Of a stretch of 64,000 nucleotides of DNA, positions 35,917-46,884 are shown piece after piece. The notes under the pieces were generated by a model, which was not told the origin of the DNA, did no database searches, and saw only the letters and a program-made list of their open reading frames with translations. This DNA is from Agapetus fuscipes (lineage: Eukaryota; Arthropoda; Insecta; Trichoptera; Glossosomatidae). The position numbers and the translations under genes are program-made. The DNA is taken from positions 3,224,001-3,288,000 of the forward strand of contig OX637343.1 of the NCBI GenBank assembly GCA_951799405.1. Reading direction: 5' to 3'. Numbering within the stretch: the first letter of the stretch is position 1; every line of letters starts with the position of its first letter.

Positions 35917-36369
35917 TGTTACGTTTTTCCTGGGTTCTTTTAATTAAAACACAAGTTTAACACAAGTTAGCCATACAGTTTATTTACACAGACTTTCTTA
36001 CAATAGATTTATTTTAACAGACTTATTCTAACAGATTTATTTTAACACACTTATTTATTTCGTACAGATTACATTTATTTTACACCTTATTGGTCGCCCT
36101 GGCAACTAGATACTCCTCTGTGTGAGTGCTTCGAAGACTCACTCGCTTCAGCCCATTGTCGCCCTTCTTATAGCGGAACCTAGGGGCCATTCCAGCCTGC
36201 CCTAGAAACTTCCACTACCACAGTTGTATAGACGATTCTGGACATATTTATTTCATGAAGAGTCCATTTCCTACCTACATACACACCTTACAATTACAAT
36301 CGTCTGGGCCAGAACATTCTCTCAAAACACACGTACACCAATAAACATCTACCAGTGTATTTCGTTACA
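35917..36369 (-). repeat. 5' LTR of the DEK element
   Basis: 453 bp, second copy. On the minus strand it leads through one base into a TGGTGTCGG primer-like site (35898-35915), then a leader of about 370 nt before the ATG at 35545. I could not match the primer site to a particular tRNA. Confidence 0.9.
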
Positions 36370-36381
36370 ATATAATGTCGG

Positions 36382-36560
36382 TGTTATAGCCGCGGGGATC
36401 GAGTCAGGTTATTTGGAACCGGATAACGCTGGTTCGAATCCCGCGCCGATAACTTCGACCCTGGTTCAACAGATGCCGTTGCATGCACACAAGCTTCTGT
36501 TTTCGCATCAAGACAACTGGCCAGGTAAAATACGTTGGTGGATTGCATTCCTTTCCACAA
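36382..36560 (+). repeat. SINE D
   Basis: GTTATAGCCGCGGGGATCG, B box GGTTCGAATCCCGC, GATAACTTCGACCCTGG and GCCAGGTAAAATACGTTGG; the last word also occurs near 9676. Confidence 0.65.
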
Positions 36561-36599
36561 ATCTATTTAAAAATAAAAATAAAAATAATAATACTATAG

Positions 36600-36780
36600 T
36601 AGCCATTTATAAAAGTTCAATATATCTCAAATTCATAAACCTACCTGCATACATTTTCGGGATAAAAATAAGTACAAAGTGGAAATTATGGGAAGAAGCA
36701 ATGGATATAAATGAACTGAGATCAGTATGTAAGGATAGAAAAAAGTAGAGGAGACTTTTCTAGAGGCTCAGGCCACACTT
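36600..36780 (+). pseudogene. RTE-like LINE 3' scrap
   Basis: MDINELRSVCKDRKK followed by TAG and CTCAGGCCACACTTAATG, the end of a LINE ORF; nothing upstream is recognisable. Confidence 0.5.
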
Positions 36781-36838
36781 AATGTAAAGACGAAAGCGTT
36801 ATAATTTTTTTTTTTTTTTAAGAAATCCTGTCCTATAG

Positions 36839-37166
36839 TCCGGTCGATAGCTCAGGTGGTAGAGTGCTTGCATTCCATGCCGAAAGCTCGGGTTCGAATC
36901 CCACCGAGGGTGTCAGAAATGATTTCCCGTTTTGGTGTTTATTTCAAACCCCAAAATAAAATACCGGCAAGGTTTACTCAGCCTTCACAAAAAATGAGTA
37001 CCAGCACTCTCGGGAGTTGGGAAAACCCCACTTCAACTAAAGTTGTTGGTGTAAGGCCGGTCCCCTTACCTGTATAAATAAATAGGTCCCGAATGGCCAC
37101 ATGTGACCCCTTCGGGGATAACACAGGCAAGAAGTTACACTATATGTGTAGCTTAGTTGCGTTTTT
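36839..37166 (+). repeat. SINE C, full length with T-rich end
   Basis: TCCGGTCGATAGCTCAGGTG head to TAGCTTAGTTGCG then T12. Next to the right end of the TTAA element. Confidence 0.86.
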
Positions 37167-37349
37167 TTTTTTTGCGTGATGGGAGATCCACAAAAGTCGT
37201 ATGTAAAAAAAAATCTTCAAACGGCAATAGCAAGTCGAGCATATTTTGTGGGGCTCAATCCATACGGTCTGAGGCGAAAGGGGATGGGGGGAAACGGGTC
37301 GCAACTTTGACAGCTTTCGGCGCGGTGCAACATGAGAGCGCCCCCTTAA

Positions 37350-37813
37350 CTTTCGAGAAAATCACAATCGTTTGTTTTTTTCATATGGCAGCCCATAGAC
37401 ACAGATTAGTAAGAGTGTTGTTATAACTAATTTATTAAGTTAAAAATTAATTAGTGGCAACTCTGAAAATTTAAGAAAAATTCTTGCAGCCGTTTTTGAG
37501 AAAAGTGCTATTTTATGTTTTTTTTGTATGGCAGCCATCTTGAATTTTCAAGTTGGTGTAATGCCATGTTATTCATACTTAATACATGTCCAAAAAAGTT
37601 GATGTAGCCAAAATTTGGTATCTCTAGGTCTTATACTTTGGAAAGTGACACACACACATACATACATACATACATACAGACGGACGTTTTTGAAAGATAG
37701 TGTTTTTTGGCATGTCCTGCGCCAGGACAACTCATTTCCGTGAAAACCTCGAAATTTTTTTTTCACACCAAATCATAACTTTCTTTTATAGCCTTCGGCT
37801 ATAGCAAGAAAGT
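37350..37813 (-). repeat. Inverted segmental duplication, arm 2 (distal part)
   Basis: Reverse complement of 12647-13154. Contains a shortened (CATA)n run opposite the (GTAT)n of arm 1, and the words AAGTGACACACACAC and TAGCCTTCGGCTATAGC. Confidence 0.9.
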
Positions 37814-39785
37814 AAAAAATATGGTACGACATACATTACTAGTAGGTAATTAGAGGATAAACATACTACAAATTTGTAGTAATAAGAGGATATGAGTAGA
37901 TAATGGGTAGAACAATCTGGGAGTAGTCCATGATGGTGGTAGTGCATAGAACGGCGTTCTGGTGTGAACAAGAAATCGAAGAATGATCTGGAATATGCGA
38001 GAAAGATCTCTTTTGTACCTTTATATAGGGACTGCAATGGTGTGGAGAGGGATTAGTCTCTCCATTTTTTTTGTCGTGAAGACCAATAAGCAGAGATTAT
38101 CAATTATTGCAAATTCTGAAACAAACCGTGTAAAATAAATAATTGCAGTTTAATAAAAAGAGAACCCCAGTAAAATCGTAAGAAAAACATTTTTCTGATC
38201 AATCGACGCTGCGTCCAAGTTGGTAGCGTCAAGTGTCACTCCCTTGTTCTTCCTGGTGACGCATGAATAGCGTCATCTATTTTTATTTTTATTAATTAGT
38301 CTAAGAAGCGAATTTCATGTAAGTCTGTCACAATCTGAAAAAAGTGCGGATAAAAATCGCAAGATGTCGGTATCAACTTTTTTGACATCTGAGCAACGTG
38401 AGATTAGCAATGATGAAGACTTCCATTTCCGTCGTGTTCGCAAGTAGACACGTTTTTATATGTATCTCGACCGATTTGAAATTTACCCGTAAAAATCTGT
38501 GAGTGAGTGTGATTGTTGTACATATAACTTGCAAGTGTGGCAGTTTGTGAACAGAGCTCAGCACCACAGGATCCTGAGAAAACGAGCATCATCTTGGACC
38601 AGCAGAGCACAATTTGAGGTGAGTGGCGGTCCTTTTGATTTTCGCTTCTTTGGTACGGGAAAGTCGTCCAAAATTGAAAGCCACCTATTGAAGGTTGGCT
38701 TTTGTTTGAGAGAGAAAATACCATAGGCACTAGATCTATGTATTTCATATCTCGCATTGGAGAATACGTTGCAGTTTCTCCATTTGTTGTTTTTTTGTAT
38801 TTATATACTCCCTGAGGGGCAAAACTTACACCTTGCCCCTCCACTTCCTTTTTATAAACTGTGTACGCACGCAAGTTATCCGTCTTCCTCGAGCTTGCTT
38901 ACTGTCAATGCATCTATCCTTTACCTCTTGATAAACGCTTAAAGATATAAGTATATCGACCTATTGAAATTACATATCGACGGTTAAAAAGAAGTACATA
39001 TAAGCAACGAGTTATGAACGCTATCCTAATTAAAAATGTCCGCTCTTTCTAATGCGCTAACTCCCATTTAGCTCTACGACGATTTTTTTTGTTGTTTATG
39101 CCCAAGCAAACAACTGCGTTTTCGAAGTATCTACCTACCTATGGTTTTGGTGCAACCGACAAGATTTTGTGCTTTTTTGTCCTAAAGGCGCTTGTAACAT
39201 AAAAAAAATCGTAAAACATCGTAATACCACATTAATACTAATGCCAATAAATGCCTTCATTTTTTTTTAATTTTAGAGCTGTTTTGATTTTAACGATATG
39301 ATAAAAAAATAAAAAAGTTATGCCATTTTTTTGCAATATCAAACTTTAAACTGCTCTCCTGAACAATTTAGTTTTCTTCGCTTATGCCCTATTACGTTTT
39401 AATCGTCTATATGTAGGTAGGTAGGTAGGTATATACTGTGCTTATTGACAGAAAGGTTATATAATAAAAATAAATGTCATGTACTTACTCATGTAATTTT
39501 GTTATACTAACATTTAACCCGCTGAGCGGAAAAAATAAAATGTTTTATTTAATTTCCCGACAGAAATGTAGCTGGCTGGCAACACCGAGACAAGATGGTG
39601 GCCGGAAACGTGTCAAATGTCAAATAAACTCAATTATTGAAAGCATCCGCGTAACGGCAAACCTGCTGTCTGTACTTTTACATCTTATATTTTTATTTAC
39701 TTCGTAGTATTCTGTACAGAAAAAGTGTAGGGTGCGTGCATATAGGAACGCATACAGACATAAAAATCATTGCAATTTACACCGA
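37814..39785. other. Unassigned region
   Basis: No repeat family of this window and no recognised protein. The longest frame, 156 codons at 38404-38874 on the minus strand, has no domain I know and unremarkable composition. Confidence 0.4.
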
Positions 39786-39848
39786 GGCTCTGAAGAAACT
39801 GTTAAATAGCAGTGAAACGCCAACAAGCCAAAAAAAAAAAAAAAAAGT
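39786..39848 (+). repeat. Penelope-type hairpin followed by poly(A)
   Basis: CTGAAGAA-ACTG-loop-CAGT-GAAACG (39790-39819) followed by CCAACAAGCC and a run of 18 or more A. Same architecture as the fragment at 56179-56212 but + strand. Confidence 0.6.
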
Positions 39849-39942
39849 CCATAGGTACATACGAGTATATATATATGTATGAAAAATTTTTTTTTTTCAA
39901 AAACAGGGAACTAACTCACCTACTGAATACGAAAAATCATAA

Positions 39943-40415
39943 CTAAGCTGCACATATAGAGCAACTTCTTACAGCATTGTCCCCGAAGGAGTCGCTTACT
40001 TTTTTCACGGGTTGGGGGCTAGCCTTATGCCATTTGAAGCGGGGGTTACCCAGCTCCCAAATTGGCTGGTTCTCATTGATTGTGAAGGCCCACTAAAGCT
40101 ACAGATATCGTGTAGCTTCTTGCTACTTTTCCAAGAAGGGGTTGCATGTGACGAGTGGAACCTATTTATTTTTGCAGGGAAGGGATGTTCGCCATACGCC
40201 AACCGCTTCAGTTGAAGTGGGGGTTTCCCAGCTCCCACATGCCTGGTTCTCATTTATTGTGAGGCCGAGTAAACCTTGTCGGTATTTTATTGTGGGTTGG
40301 ATTTTTTAAGTAAACACGGAAACAAAAAAACAATTCTAACGTCTCCGGAGGGGATCGAGCCCTAGCTCTCGGGGCATATAATGCTATCACTCTACCAACT
40401 GAGCTATCGACTGGA
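39943..40415 (-). repeat. Two SINE C copies in tandem
   Basis: A 3' half (39943-40095) followed by a full diverged copy (40096-40415) ending in a CAACTGAGCTATCGACTGG head. Confidence 0.78.
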
Positions 40416-40435
40416 GTCTGGACTGATCTAGAATC

Positions 40436-40655
40436 TAAATTTCAATCTAAACTAAGCTGCAAAGATATACCTATATCATTGAAGATTCATATTAAACGCA
40501 TTCCCACAAGCCGACACGTATAAGTTTGCGTAACACATCATGCCGCATGTGGACCTACAATATAAAAACCCAATATCAAATGAACATAGGTAAGCCCAGA
40601 AACTCTTGCCGACCTTCCCTGAAACAGAGGTGACATTGGCAAAGTGAACCATATC
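40436..40655 (-). repeat. Repeat A, 5' truncated
   Basis: ATCTAAACTAAGCTGC to GGCAAAGTGAACCAT. Confidence 0.8.
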
Positions 40656-41159
40656 TATTTTCAATAAAATCCTAGATAACCGCCTTTGATTCTGCGCTGC
40701 TAAAACTAAAGTTTATCTTCTTCCTCTTTGTAAGTTTTGTGTAAAGCTCATCCTACGTGTAAAAGAAATCACAATATTAAAAGTGAGTACAGAACTTTTT
40801 TATTTTATTTTAAATATAACTATTCAAATCAATCTGGCATTTATCTTATTTTGCAATTTGTTCAAAATTGTATTGTTTAGTAAAAATATCTAGTAGAGTA
40901 GTGCCGAATGTAAATTTAAAAATTAGATTCACCCATCTCTCGGAAAATTATCAAAGCTTTTATTTATACTCGCTCGCTAGAAAGGATGGTTTAAAAAGAT
41001 TTTAAGATAAAATCACAGATGGCAGTAAAACCACTTTCCCTAATTATTATTTTGTTGAAGTATGACAGTAATGCCAGAAAAAACCGGTAAAATAAAAAAA
41101 AAACTATATAACAAACATCTTGAAGCAAAAAATATTGATTTTTATTAACAACACAATAT

Positions 41160-41705
41160 AGAATCTAATCTAATCTAAGTTGCAAATTAATAAGATTCAC
41201 ATTATATGCAATATGCATTCTCATAAGCAGACACGTACTTAGGTACAAGTTCGCGCTTGCACATGCCGCATGTGAACCTACAACTAAAAAATCCAAATCT
41301 CAAATCAACGAGGGGGCAAACGCCCAAGACTACACCTAGTCTCCTTTCTAAAAAACAATCTCAGGATTGAGACACAACAAAAAGACCTATATACCTATAT
41401 GTTTTATTTTAAGCTAAAATGGAAATACAAAAATCATGAGCAATCTTGTCTAGATCTAATCTAGGACAAAAAAATATTTAAGTACCCTCTAATTTTTCGG
41501 GATCAGGGAAAAATCTAAACTAACACTGTAAAAAAATGGTTCACTTTTTACATGAATTTCACCATTGTTTCTGAGAAAGCCGGCAAGGGCTGCAAGGCTC
41601 AATTTGTATTTTAAGTTTAAGCCATGCATCATGTGCAAGTGTAAACTTACACGTGTTGGTCAAGTGTTAAGTAATATATCTTTGCAACTTAGATTATAGC
41701 TTACA
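41160..41705. repeat. Two degraded repeat A pieces
   Basis: 41160-41310 minus (tail to CCAAATCTCAAATC) and 41520-41705 plus (AACACTGTAAAAAAATGG to ACTTAGATTATAGC). Confidence 0.65.
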
Positions 41706-41889
41706 CGGCCAGCTGACGATGATATTTCATCAACATCATCTTCTTCACTTCACTTTCGCTTTGAGAGAAGCCCATCGCAGTCATGGGCGAAACGTCCGGA
41801 ATCTCCAGCTTCCACAGTAGACCACCAAAACAGGGGTGACATTGGTAACTTCAACATTGAAAAAAAATGTAAAGTCATATGGGCGCGTT

Positions 41890-42080
41890 GTTAAGGAAGA
41901 GGCCAACAAATATTTTGTTTTTGTTTACAAGCCCTGAGGTTCGCACGTGAATTGCCATAGACAATATCGTGTCGTATCGGATTGCTAGGAAAAAGGCATA
42001 CAAGCATTTTATGATTGGTGTTATAGGACGGCAGTCCCAAACAAAACTAACGTATGCTCGCCGAGAAAAAGTTCCAAATT
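41890..42080. repeat. Repeat E
   Basis: CACGTGAATTGCCATAGACA, GGATTGCTAGGAAAAAGGC and CGTATGCTCGCCGAGAAAAA; reverse of the 12500 copy. Confidence 0.55.
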
Positions 42081-42171
42081 TAAAAATGTTCCTACCTCAT
42101 TACTTCACAGTTAGGTAATTAATTTTTTCGGATATTAGACGAAACGCTATAGAAGAACTTACATAGTTCTC

Positions 42172-42206
42172 GACGTTTCGTTGGCAACGTAGCCAACGTC
42201 TTCAGG
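42172..42206 (-). repeat. Penelope-type hairpin motif
   Basis: Minus strand CTGAAGAC-GTTGGC-TACGTT-GCCAAC-GAAACGTC, perfect 6-bp stem. A second small hairpin (AGAACT/AGTTCT) follows at 42150-42170. Confidence 0.6.
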
Positions 42207-43041
42207 ACGCACCCTCTCTGCACGACGACTGAGGATGAACGTTCATGATGATGGTCATCCTCAGTATGGCTACAGACAGTAGTTACATAGATCTGTGGTG
42301 TTGGCTAAGAAAAACCAAATTTTGAACATCTGTTCCGACTTCGCTGTAGAAAATCTTAATCGAATTTCCGTTTTAATTACTTATACGACGTACTGTACAA
42401 ACTTCAGACAGTTTCAAAGTAAATAAACCCGTCTGAGGATACTGAAAATCAATACATCAGCTGAAATAAAATAAAAATGCCTTCGATATCGTAATAGGTA
42501 GGTAAAAAAAGTAAAACAAAAAAGAAATCAAGTTGGCGACCATGATTTTATTTTCCACAACTTTGTTCCTTTTTTTAAAATATCCCCACATTCTCAATTT
42601 GAAATTTTACTCGGCACAAAAAAAAGTGAGCGAGCAGTAACTATTAATACCTATGTACATAATTTTATATTGCTATGGGTGGATGTATATTTTTATTATA
42701 GAAATTTGAACTTGCACGAATACTGCCGCATATTATAATATTATACGCTCTCATACACACACACACTGACAGATGGAAATAGTGTATGCATGCGGCAGTG
42801 TTGCCAGATCTCGAGCATTTTTATTTCAAGTAATTTTGAAAAATATTTTCGCCAGGGTCAAACTGCGAGAAGAATTTATACAAAAAAAAATGCTTTTTAT
42901 TTTCAATGAAATCTTACTAAAAGCAGGTTATTGCTGAAAGGACTCCGAACGAATGTAGAAGACAAAAAATGTATACCGTCGTACCGGGTTGCTAGCGAAA
43001 AGGAAAACAAATATTTTGTTTTTGATTGCTAAAGACTATTT
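42207..43041. other. Unassigned region with a small TIR-like pair
   Basis: ACTGCCGCATA at 42722 and ATGCGGCAGT at 42791 form short inverted ends around an 80-bp segment with (CA)n; otherwise nothing. 43975-44507 and 40660-41159 are likewise empty. Confidence 0.35.
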
Positions 43042-43295
43042 TTTGACTTATAGGTTGGTATGAGGCTGACCACCCATACTGTAAAAAAATGGTTCACTTT
43101 GCCAATATCACGCCTGTTTGCTAGGAAGGTTGGCAAAAGTTGCAGGGTTTATGTTCATTTTTGAGGATTGGATTTTAATTTGTAAGTACACATTCAGCAT
43201 TTGTAAGCGCGAACTTACACGTGTCTGTTTGTGGACATGCATTTGATATAAGCTTTGAATGTTGATTTATCTTTGCAACTTATATTATAGATTAT
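43042..43295 (+). repeat. Repeat A
   Basis: TGACTTATAGGTTGGTATGAG to ACTTATATTATAGATTATA. Confidence 0.84.
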
Positions 43296-43604
43296 AATAG
43301 TGTAGTGATTAACGCCTCGAGCTTGATACCAAAAGGTGTAAAGTTGCGAAACCCAAGCAGAGCTCAAAAATAAGCATTTAATTTTCAAGAAAAAAATTAC
43401 ACGAAGAAAGAAATCAGTGACCTTTATTAAAAACCGGTGACATGGATGGCATTGGCTAAAGTAAAACATTTTTTACAGCATAGGTGGTCAGCCTAATTCT
43501 TATCAAACGCGTGTATACGTCGTATAGAACCAAAGGCGGCAATTTAAGAGTTTCTTGAAAATTAGATTAGTGATAAATGTAAAATGTAATTTGTCGTGTA
43601 TGTT

Positions 43605-43970
43605 CCTTGACTTATAGGTTGGTATGCGGCTGACCACCCATGCTGTAAAAATGGTTATTGTAACTGTAACTCTGTCGCCATTCCGCTAGGGGTGGCCGGA
43701 GCCTCTGCAGAGCTGCCTCTATTTTTTTCCTATCCATACATACCTCTTTCAATTCATTCATATCCATCACCTTTTTCATGCCAATTTTACCCCTATTTCA
43801 GGGTAGGACGGCAAGAGTTGCAGGGTGTATGTCCATTTAAGATTTGGTTTTTATGCTGTGGGTTTACATGAGGCATGTGCAAGCGCGAACTTGTACGTGT
43901 CTGGTTGTGGGAATGCATGTAATTTGAATCTCCAATGTAACATATCTTTGTAACTTAGATTAGATTAGAT
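43605..43970 (+). repeat. Repeat A interrupted by an RTE-like LINE end
   Basis: 43605-43655 and 43785-43970 are repeat A; between them 43660-43784 is the 3' end of the second LINE subfamily reversed (CCGCTAGGGGTGGCCGG, CATACCTCTTTCAATTC). Confidence 0.8.
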
Positions 43971-44507
43971 GTATTTGAAAACTATAGAACGATATTTCCT
44001 GTGTGTCCATGTATTTACCTCATTTCAGAAATAAGTCTATAGATTACAGACTTTGGTTCTATACCACTCTTAAAGGCAATGAATAAAAAATAATAACAGC
44101 AACGACAAAAAAATATCGCTTGTATTTTATTTATTTTTTTATAATTTAAAAATAAATAAAACATTTGTGTACCCGAGTGCGCGCCTGCTTTTTTCACATT
44201 ACCACAATCAAAATGTCTCTACACACACATCCAAACGCCATCGATAATAAACGTCAACACATACAAACAAAGCCATACACACACTCAACTCGGCACTAAG
44301 AAAAATACCGTTCCATAAAAATCACAAAAAATACATGAGAAAAATTACTAATAAGTACTCTTACTTATAAAAGTATTCCTTCTTAGCTGAGATCAGCATT
44401 ATTATAATTACAAACTAGGCATTCTTTGACGAAAAATAAAATAAAATAAAAAAAAGATACATAATAAGAAATTCTTACAGCGTTGTTCCTTAGACTAACA
44501 TAGGTAC

Positions 44508-44705
44508 TTTGCCAATATCACCCCTGTTTCAGGGAAGGACGGCAAGAGTTGCAGGGCTTATGTTCATTTGAGATTGGGTTTTTATATTGTAGATCCACAT
44601 AAATGTGTTAGCGCGAAATTATACATGTCTGCTTGTGGGAATGCATTTAATATAAATCTTAAATGATATATATCTTTGCAGCTTAGATTAGATTAGATTA
44701 AATTA
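44508..44705 (+). repeat. Repeat A, 5' truncated
   Basis: TACTTTGCCAATATCACCC to TTAGATTAGATTAAATTA; truncated at nearly the same place as the 5876 copy. Confidence 0.82.
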
Positions 44706-44954
44706 AAAGGGAGCAGTCTTTCCGAGGGAAAAGATTCTCATTTCTTGTGAAAGCTGGGTGAGCCTTGCCGATACTTCGATTCGAGCTTGAAGAAAACATC
44801 GCAACGGGAACTTATTTTTGACACTCTTGTATTGTAGGGGTTCGAACCCTAGCTCTCTAGCGTTGTAAGCAAGAGTTTTAGCAACTGAGCTAACGACTGG
44901 ACTGAGTGAAGAAATGAAAATAAGGAATCGTTGATAGGAGAAATGTGAGTGAAC

Positions 44955-45047
44955 GATATGACGACGATACCATGTCTTATCAGATTACCGCGCGGATGCT
45001 ACTTGGATGGGTGACCACTCAGGTGCACCGCGTGCCGTTGGCATTTC
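44955..45047 (+). pseudogene. 5S rRNA-derived fragment
   Basis: TACTTGGATGGGTGACC then ACCGCGTGCCGTTGGC match the 3' half of 5S rRNA, including the intragenic GGATGGGTGACC box; CATGTCTTATCAGATTACCG before it resembles the middle, with about 20 bases of the A-box side lost. It directly abuts SINE B at 45051. Too short and changed to be a functional 5S gene. Confidence 0.65.
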
Positions 45048-45050
45048 TTG

Positions 45051-45320
45051 GACCGGTCCGCGTAGTCCAGTGGCAGTGCACTTCGGACTCGTAAATGAAA
45101 GGTTGTGGATTCGGATCCCGGCGGAGCACAAAAAATATACAATTTATATTTCCAAATATGCTTTTCGCTGGGTTGAAAAAAATCATATACCTTCACCAAA
45201 GACCGGTCACTAAAAGATCCATCCAGCCTTACAGCAACTGGGTCTTGCTTGAGTATTGGCGCTTTGTAGCGACGACCAAGCTCGTACATCTCCGCGGCAC
45301 TACAACAAGTGTCATAGACC
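45051..45320 (+). repeat. SINE B variant following a 5S fragment
   Basis: ACCGGTCCGCGTAGTCCAGTG head, GGATTCGGATCCCGGCGGAG B-box region, end CAACAAGTGTCATAGACCCC as in the 2563 copy. Confidence 0.85.
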
Positions 45321-45506
45321 CCTAGAGTCTAGAATATAGGGAGTCTCCCGCACAGGATTTCTTAAAAAATAAAATAAAAAAGGTTTGCAAAGATATAAGA
45401 AAGTGGAAGCAACTCTAGCCACCCATAGCAGAAAAGAGGCACAGATACTGTGATGGTTGCATGATAATATGAAGCTAAATGATTTCTTTGAAACATTATT
45501 AAAACA

Positions 45507-45838
45507 CACTACCAAGCTACACATATAGTGTAACATCTCGCCGCGTTTTTTTTCCCCGAAGAGGTTGCATGTGGCGAGTGGAATCTATTTATTTTACAGG
45601 TAAGAGGGGGGTCCTGACAGTCAACCACTTCAGTTAAAGTGTGAGTTTCCTAGCTCCCGAGGGTGCTGTGGTACTCTTTTCTTGAGAAGGCTGAGTAAAC
45701 CATGCCGGTATTTTATTTTGGGGTTTGAAATAAACACCGAAACGGGAAATCATTTCTGACGCCCTCGGCGGCATTTGAACTTGAGCTATCGGCATGGAAT
45801 GCAAGCACTTTACCAAATGAGCTATCGACGGGACAATC
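45507..45838 (-). repeat. SINE C, full length
   Basis: AAGCTACACATATAGTG to AAATGAGCTATCGACGGG. A diverged 3'-less fragment of the same family lies at 44738-44903. Confidence 0.82.
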
Positions 45839-45922
45839 GATGAGCGTTGCTTTTGTGAGAATCACACCTGAAGAGCCCTCTACGTCTTCTTGGCCCAATC
45901 CAATTCCTGTAAAGCTAGCTCA

Positions 45923-46145
45923 TATAATAATATTAGGATAATTTATTTGGTGAGCGCTGTTTTTGTGTGTATCACACCTCAAGAGCCCTCTGCGAGCTTG
46001 GTCGTCGCTGTAGAAAACGCTAATTCTCAAGCTAAAGCCAGTTTGCTGTAAGGCTGGATGGACCTTTAGTGATCGGTCTCGAATTCGAGCCCACAACCTT
46101 CCATTTACGAGTCAGAAGTGTTAATCACTGGACTACGGACCGGTC
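45923..46145 (-). repeat. SINE B with internal deletion
   Basis: Tail and body present, then the head GAGTCAGAAGTGTTAATCAC; the TATTTTTCAAATATGC part is missing. A tail fragment at 45838-45900 precedes it. Confidence 0.75.
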
Positions 46146-46390
46146 AGATATGGTGCAGTTCCACATTTTGCAACAAAAATGAGCAAAAAAAGAACCCCTG
46201 ATGGTAACCTAGTGGTTAAAGCTTCAAACTTGAAATCGGAGCATGTTGCCATTTGCTGCAGTAGTTTAGTAGGTAAAGCCTTGTAGGTGAGAATTATCAG
46301 TTGGGATTCGATTCCAGACCTCTCACAGGAAAAGAGGATGCCTTTGCCAATTAATGCCAAAATATTTTTTTTGCAAAAAGTAAATATTAT

Positions 46391-46640
46391 GTTCCTTGAC
46401 TTGATTTTCGGTTGGTATGAGGCTGACCACTCACACTGTAAGAAGATGGTTCACTTTGCCAATGTCTCCCCTGTTTCAGGGAAGGTCGGCAAGAGTCGCA
46501 GGGCTCATGTTCATTTGAAATTGAGTTTTTATATTGTAGATCCCATGCAACATGCGTTCGCGCAAACTTGTCTGCTTGTGGGAATGCATTTAATATGAAT
46601 CTCAAATGATATATATCTTTGCAACTTAGATTTAGATTAG
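46391..46640 (+). repeat. Repeat A
   Basis: TCCTTGACTTGATTTTCGG to ACTTAGATTTAGATTAGG. A minus-strand piece follows at 46745-46880. Confidence 0.82.
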
Positions 46641-46884
46641 GTACATGTATGTCCTATTTTAATAAGGGTGATAAAAGCGAAAAAAATATATTCCATAGGG
46701 ATGACCAACATCGTATCAATCTTTTACTTCCATATTTATAATTAATCTTTAATCTAAGTTGTAAATAAATACTAACATCTGATATTTCCACTTACACAAG
46801 CATACACGAGTAAGTTCATGCTTACACACACTGCATGCGGACTCAAAAAATAAATCCCAAACCTCAAATGAACCTACAAAATGG

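Larger units (their letters stand above)
33392..36369 (-). mobile_element. Non-autonomous LTR element carrying a DEK-like gene
   Basis: 2978 bp. Two 453-bp LTRs (33392-33844, 35917-36369) read as identical, TGTTACG...CGTTACA. A 4-bp ATAT flanks both sides (33388-33391 and 36370-36373). On the minus strand a candidate primer site (TGGTGTCGGTGTGAAG, one base from the 5' LTR) and a polypurine tract (AAGGGGGGGATAA) sit in the correct places. The interior holds one reading frame and no protease, RT or integrase, so it must be moved by another element's enzymes. The interior is far richer in GC than the LTRs and flanks. Confidence 0.9.
25170..37345. mobile_element. TTAA-flanked insertion of 12.2 kb, nested composite
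   Basis: The uninterrupted sequence is preserved at about 13155 (reverse strand GACCCCTTAACTTTCGAG). In the second copy TTAA occurs at 25166-25169 and 37346-37349 with 12176 bp between. The ends read GGGTGCGCTC from the left and GGGGGCGCTC from the right, a 9/10 inverted match. TTAA duplication is the piggyBac-type signature. The original element was probably about 1 kb (25170 to about 26020 plus about 37166-37345); everything between is later insertions, namely repeat A, SINE B, SINE C, SINE D and both LTR elements. Confidence 0.75.

Noticed and set aside
38404..38874. 156-codon minus-strand frame as a gene
   Set aside because: No domain, no splice or promoter context, composition as expected from chance.
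42172..42206. Canonical hammerhead ribozyme
   Set aside because: The core word is CTGAAGA, not CTGATGA, and I could not place stems I and III with a UH cleavage site; kept only as a Penelope-type hairpin.
44955..45047. Functional 5S rRNA gene
   Set aside because: About 20 bases of the middle are missing and the 5' part is not recognisable.
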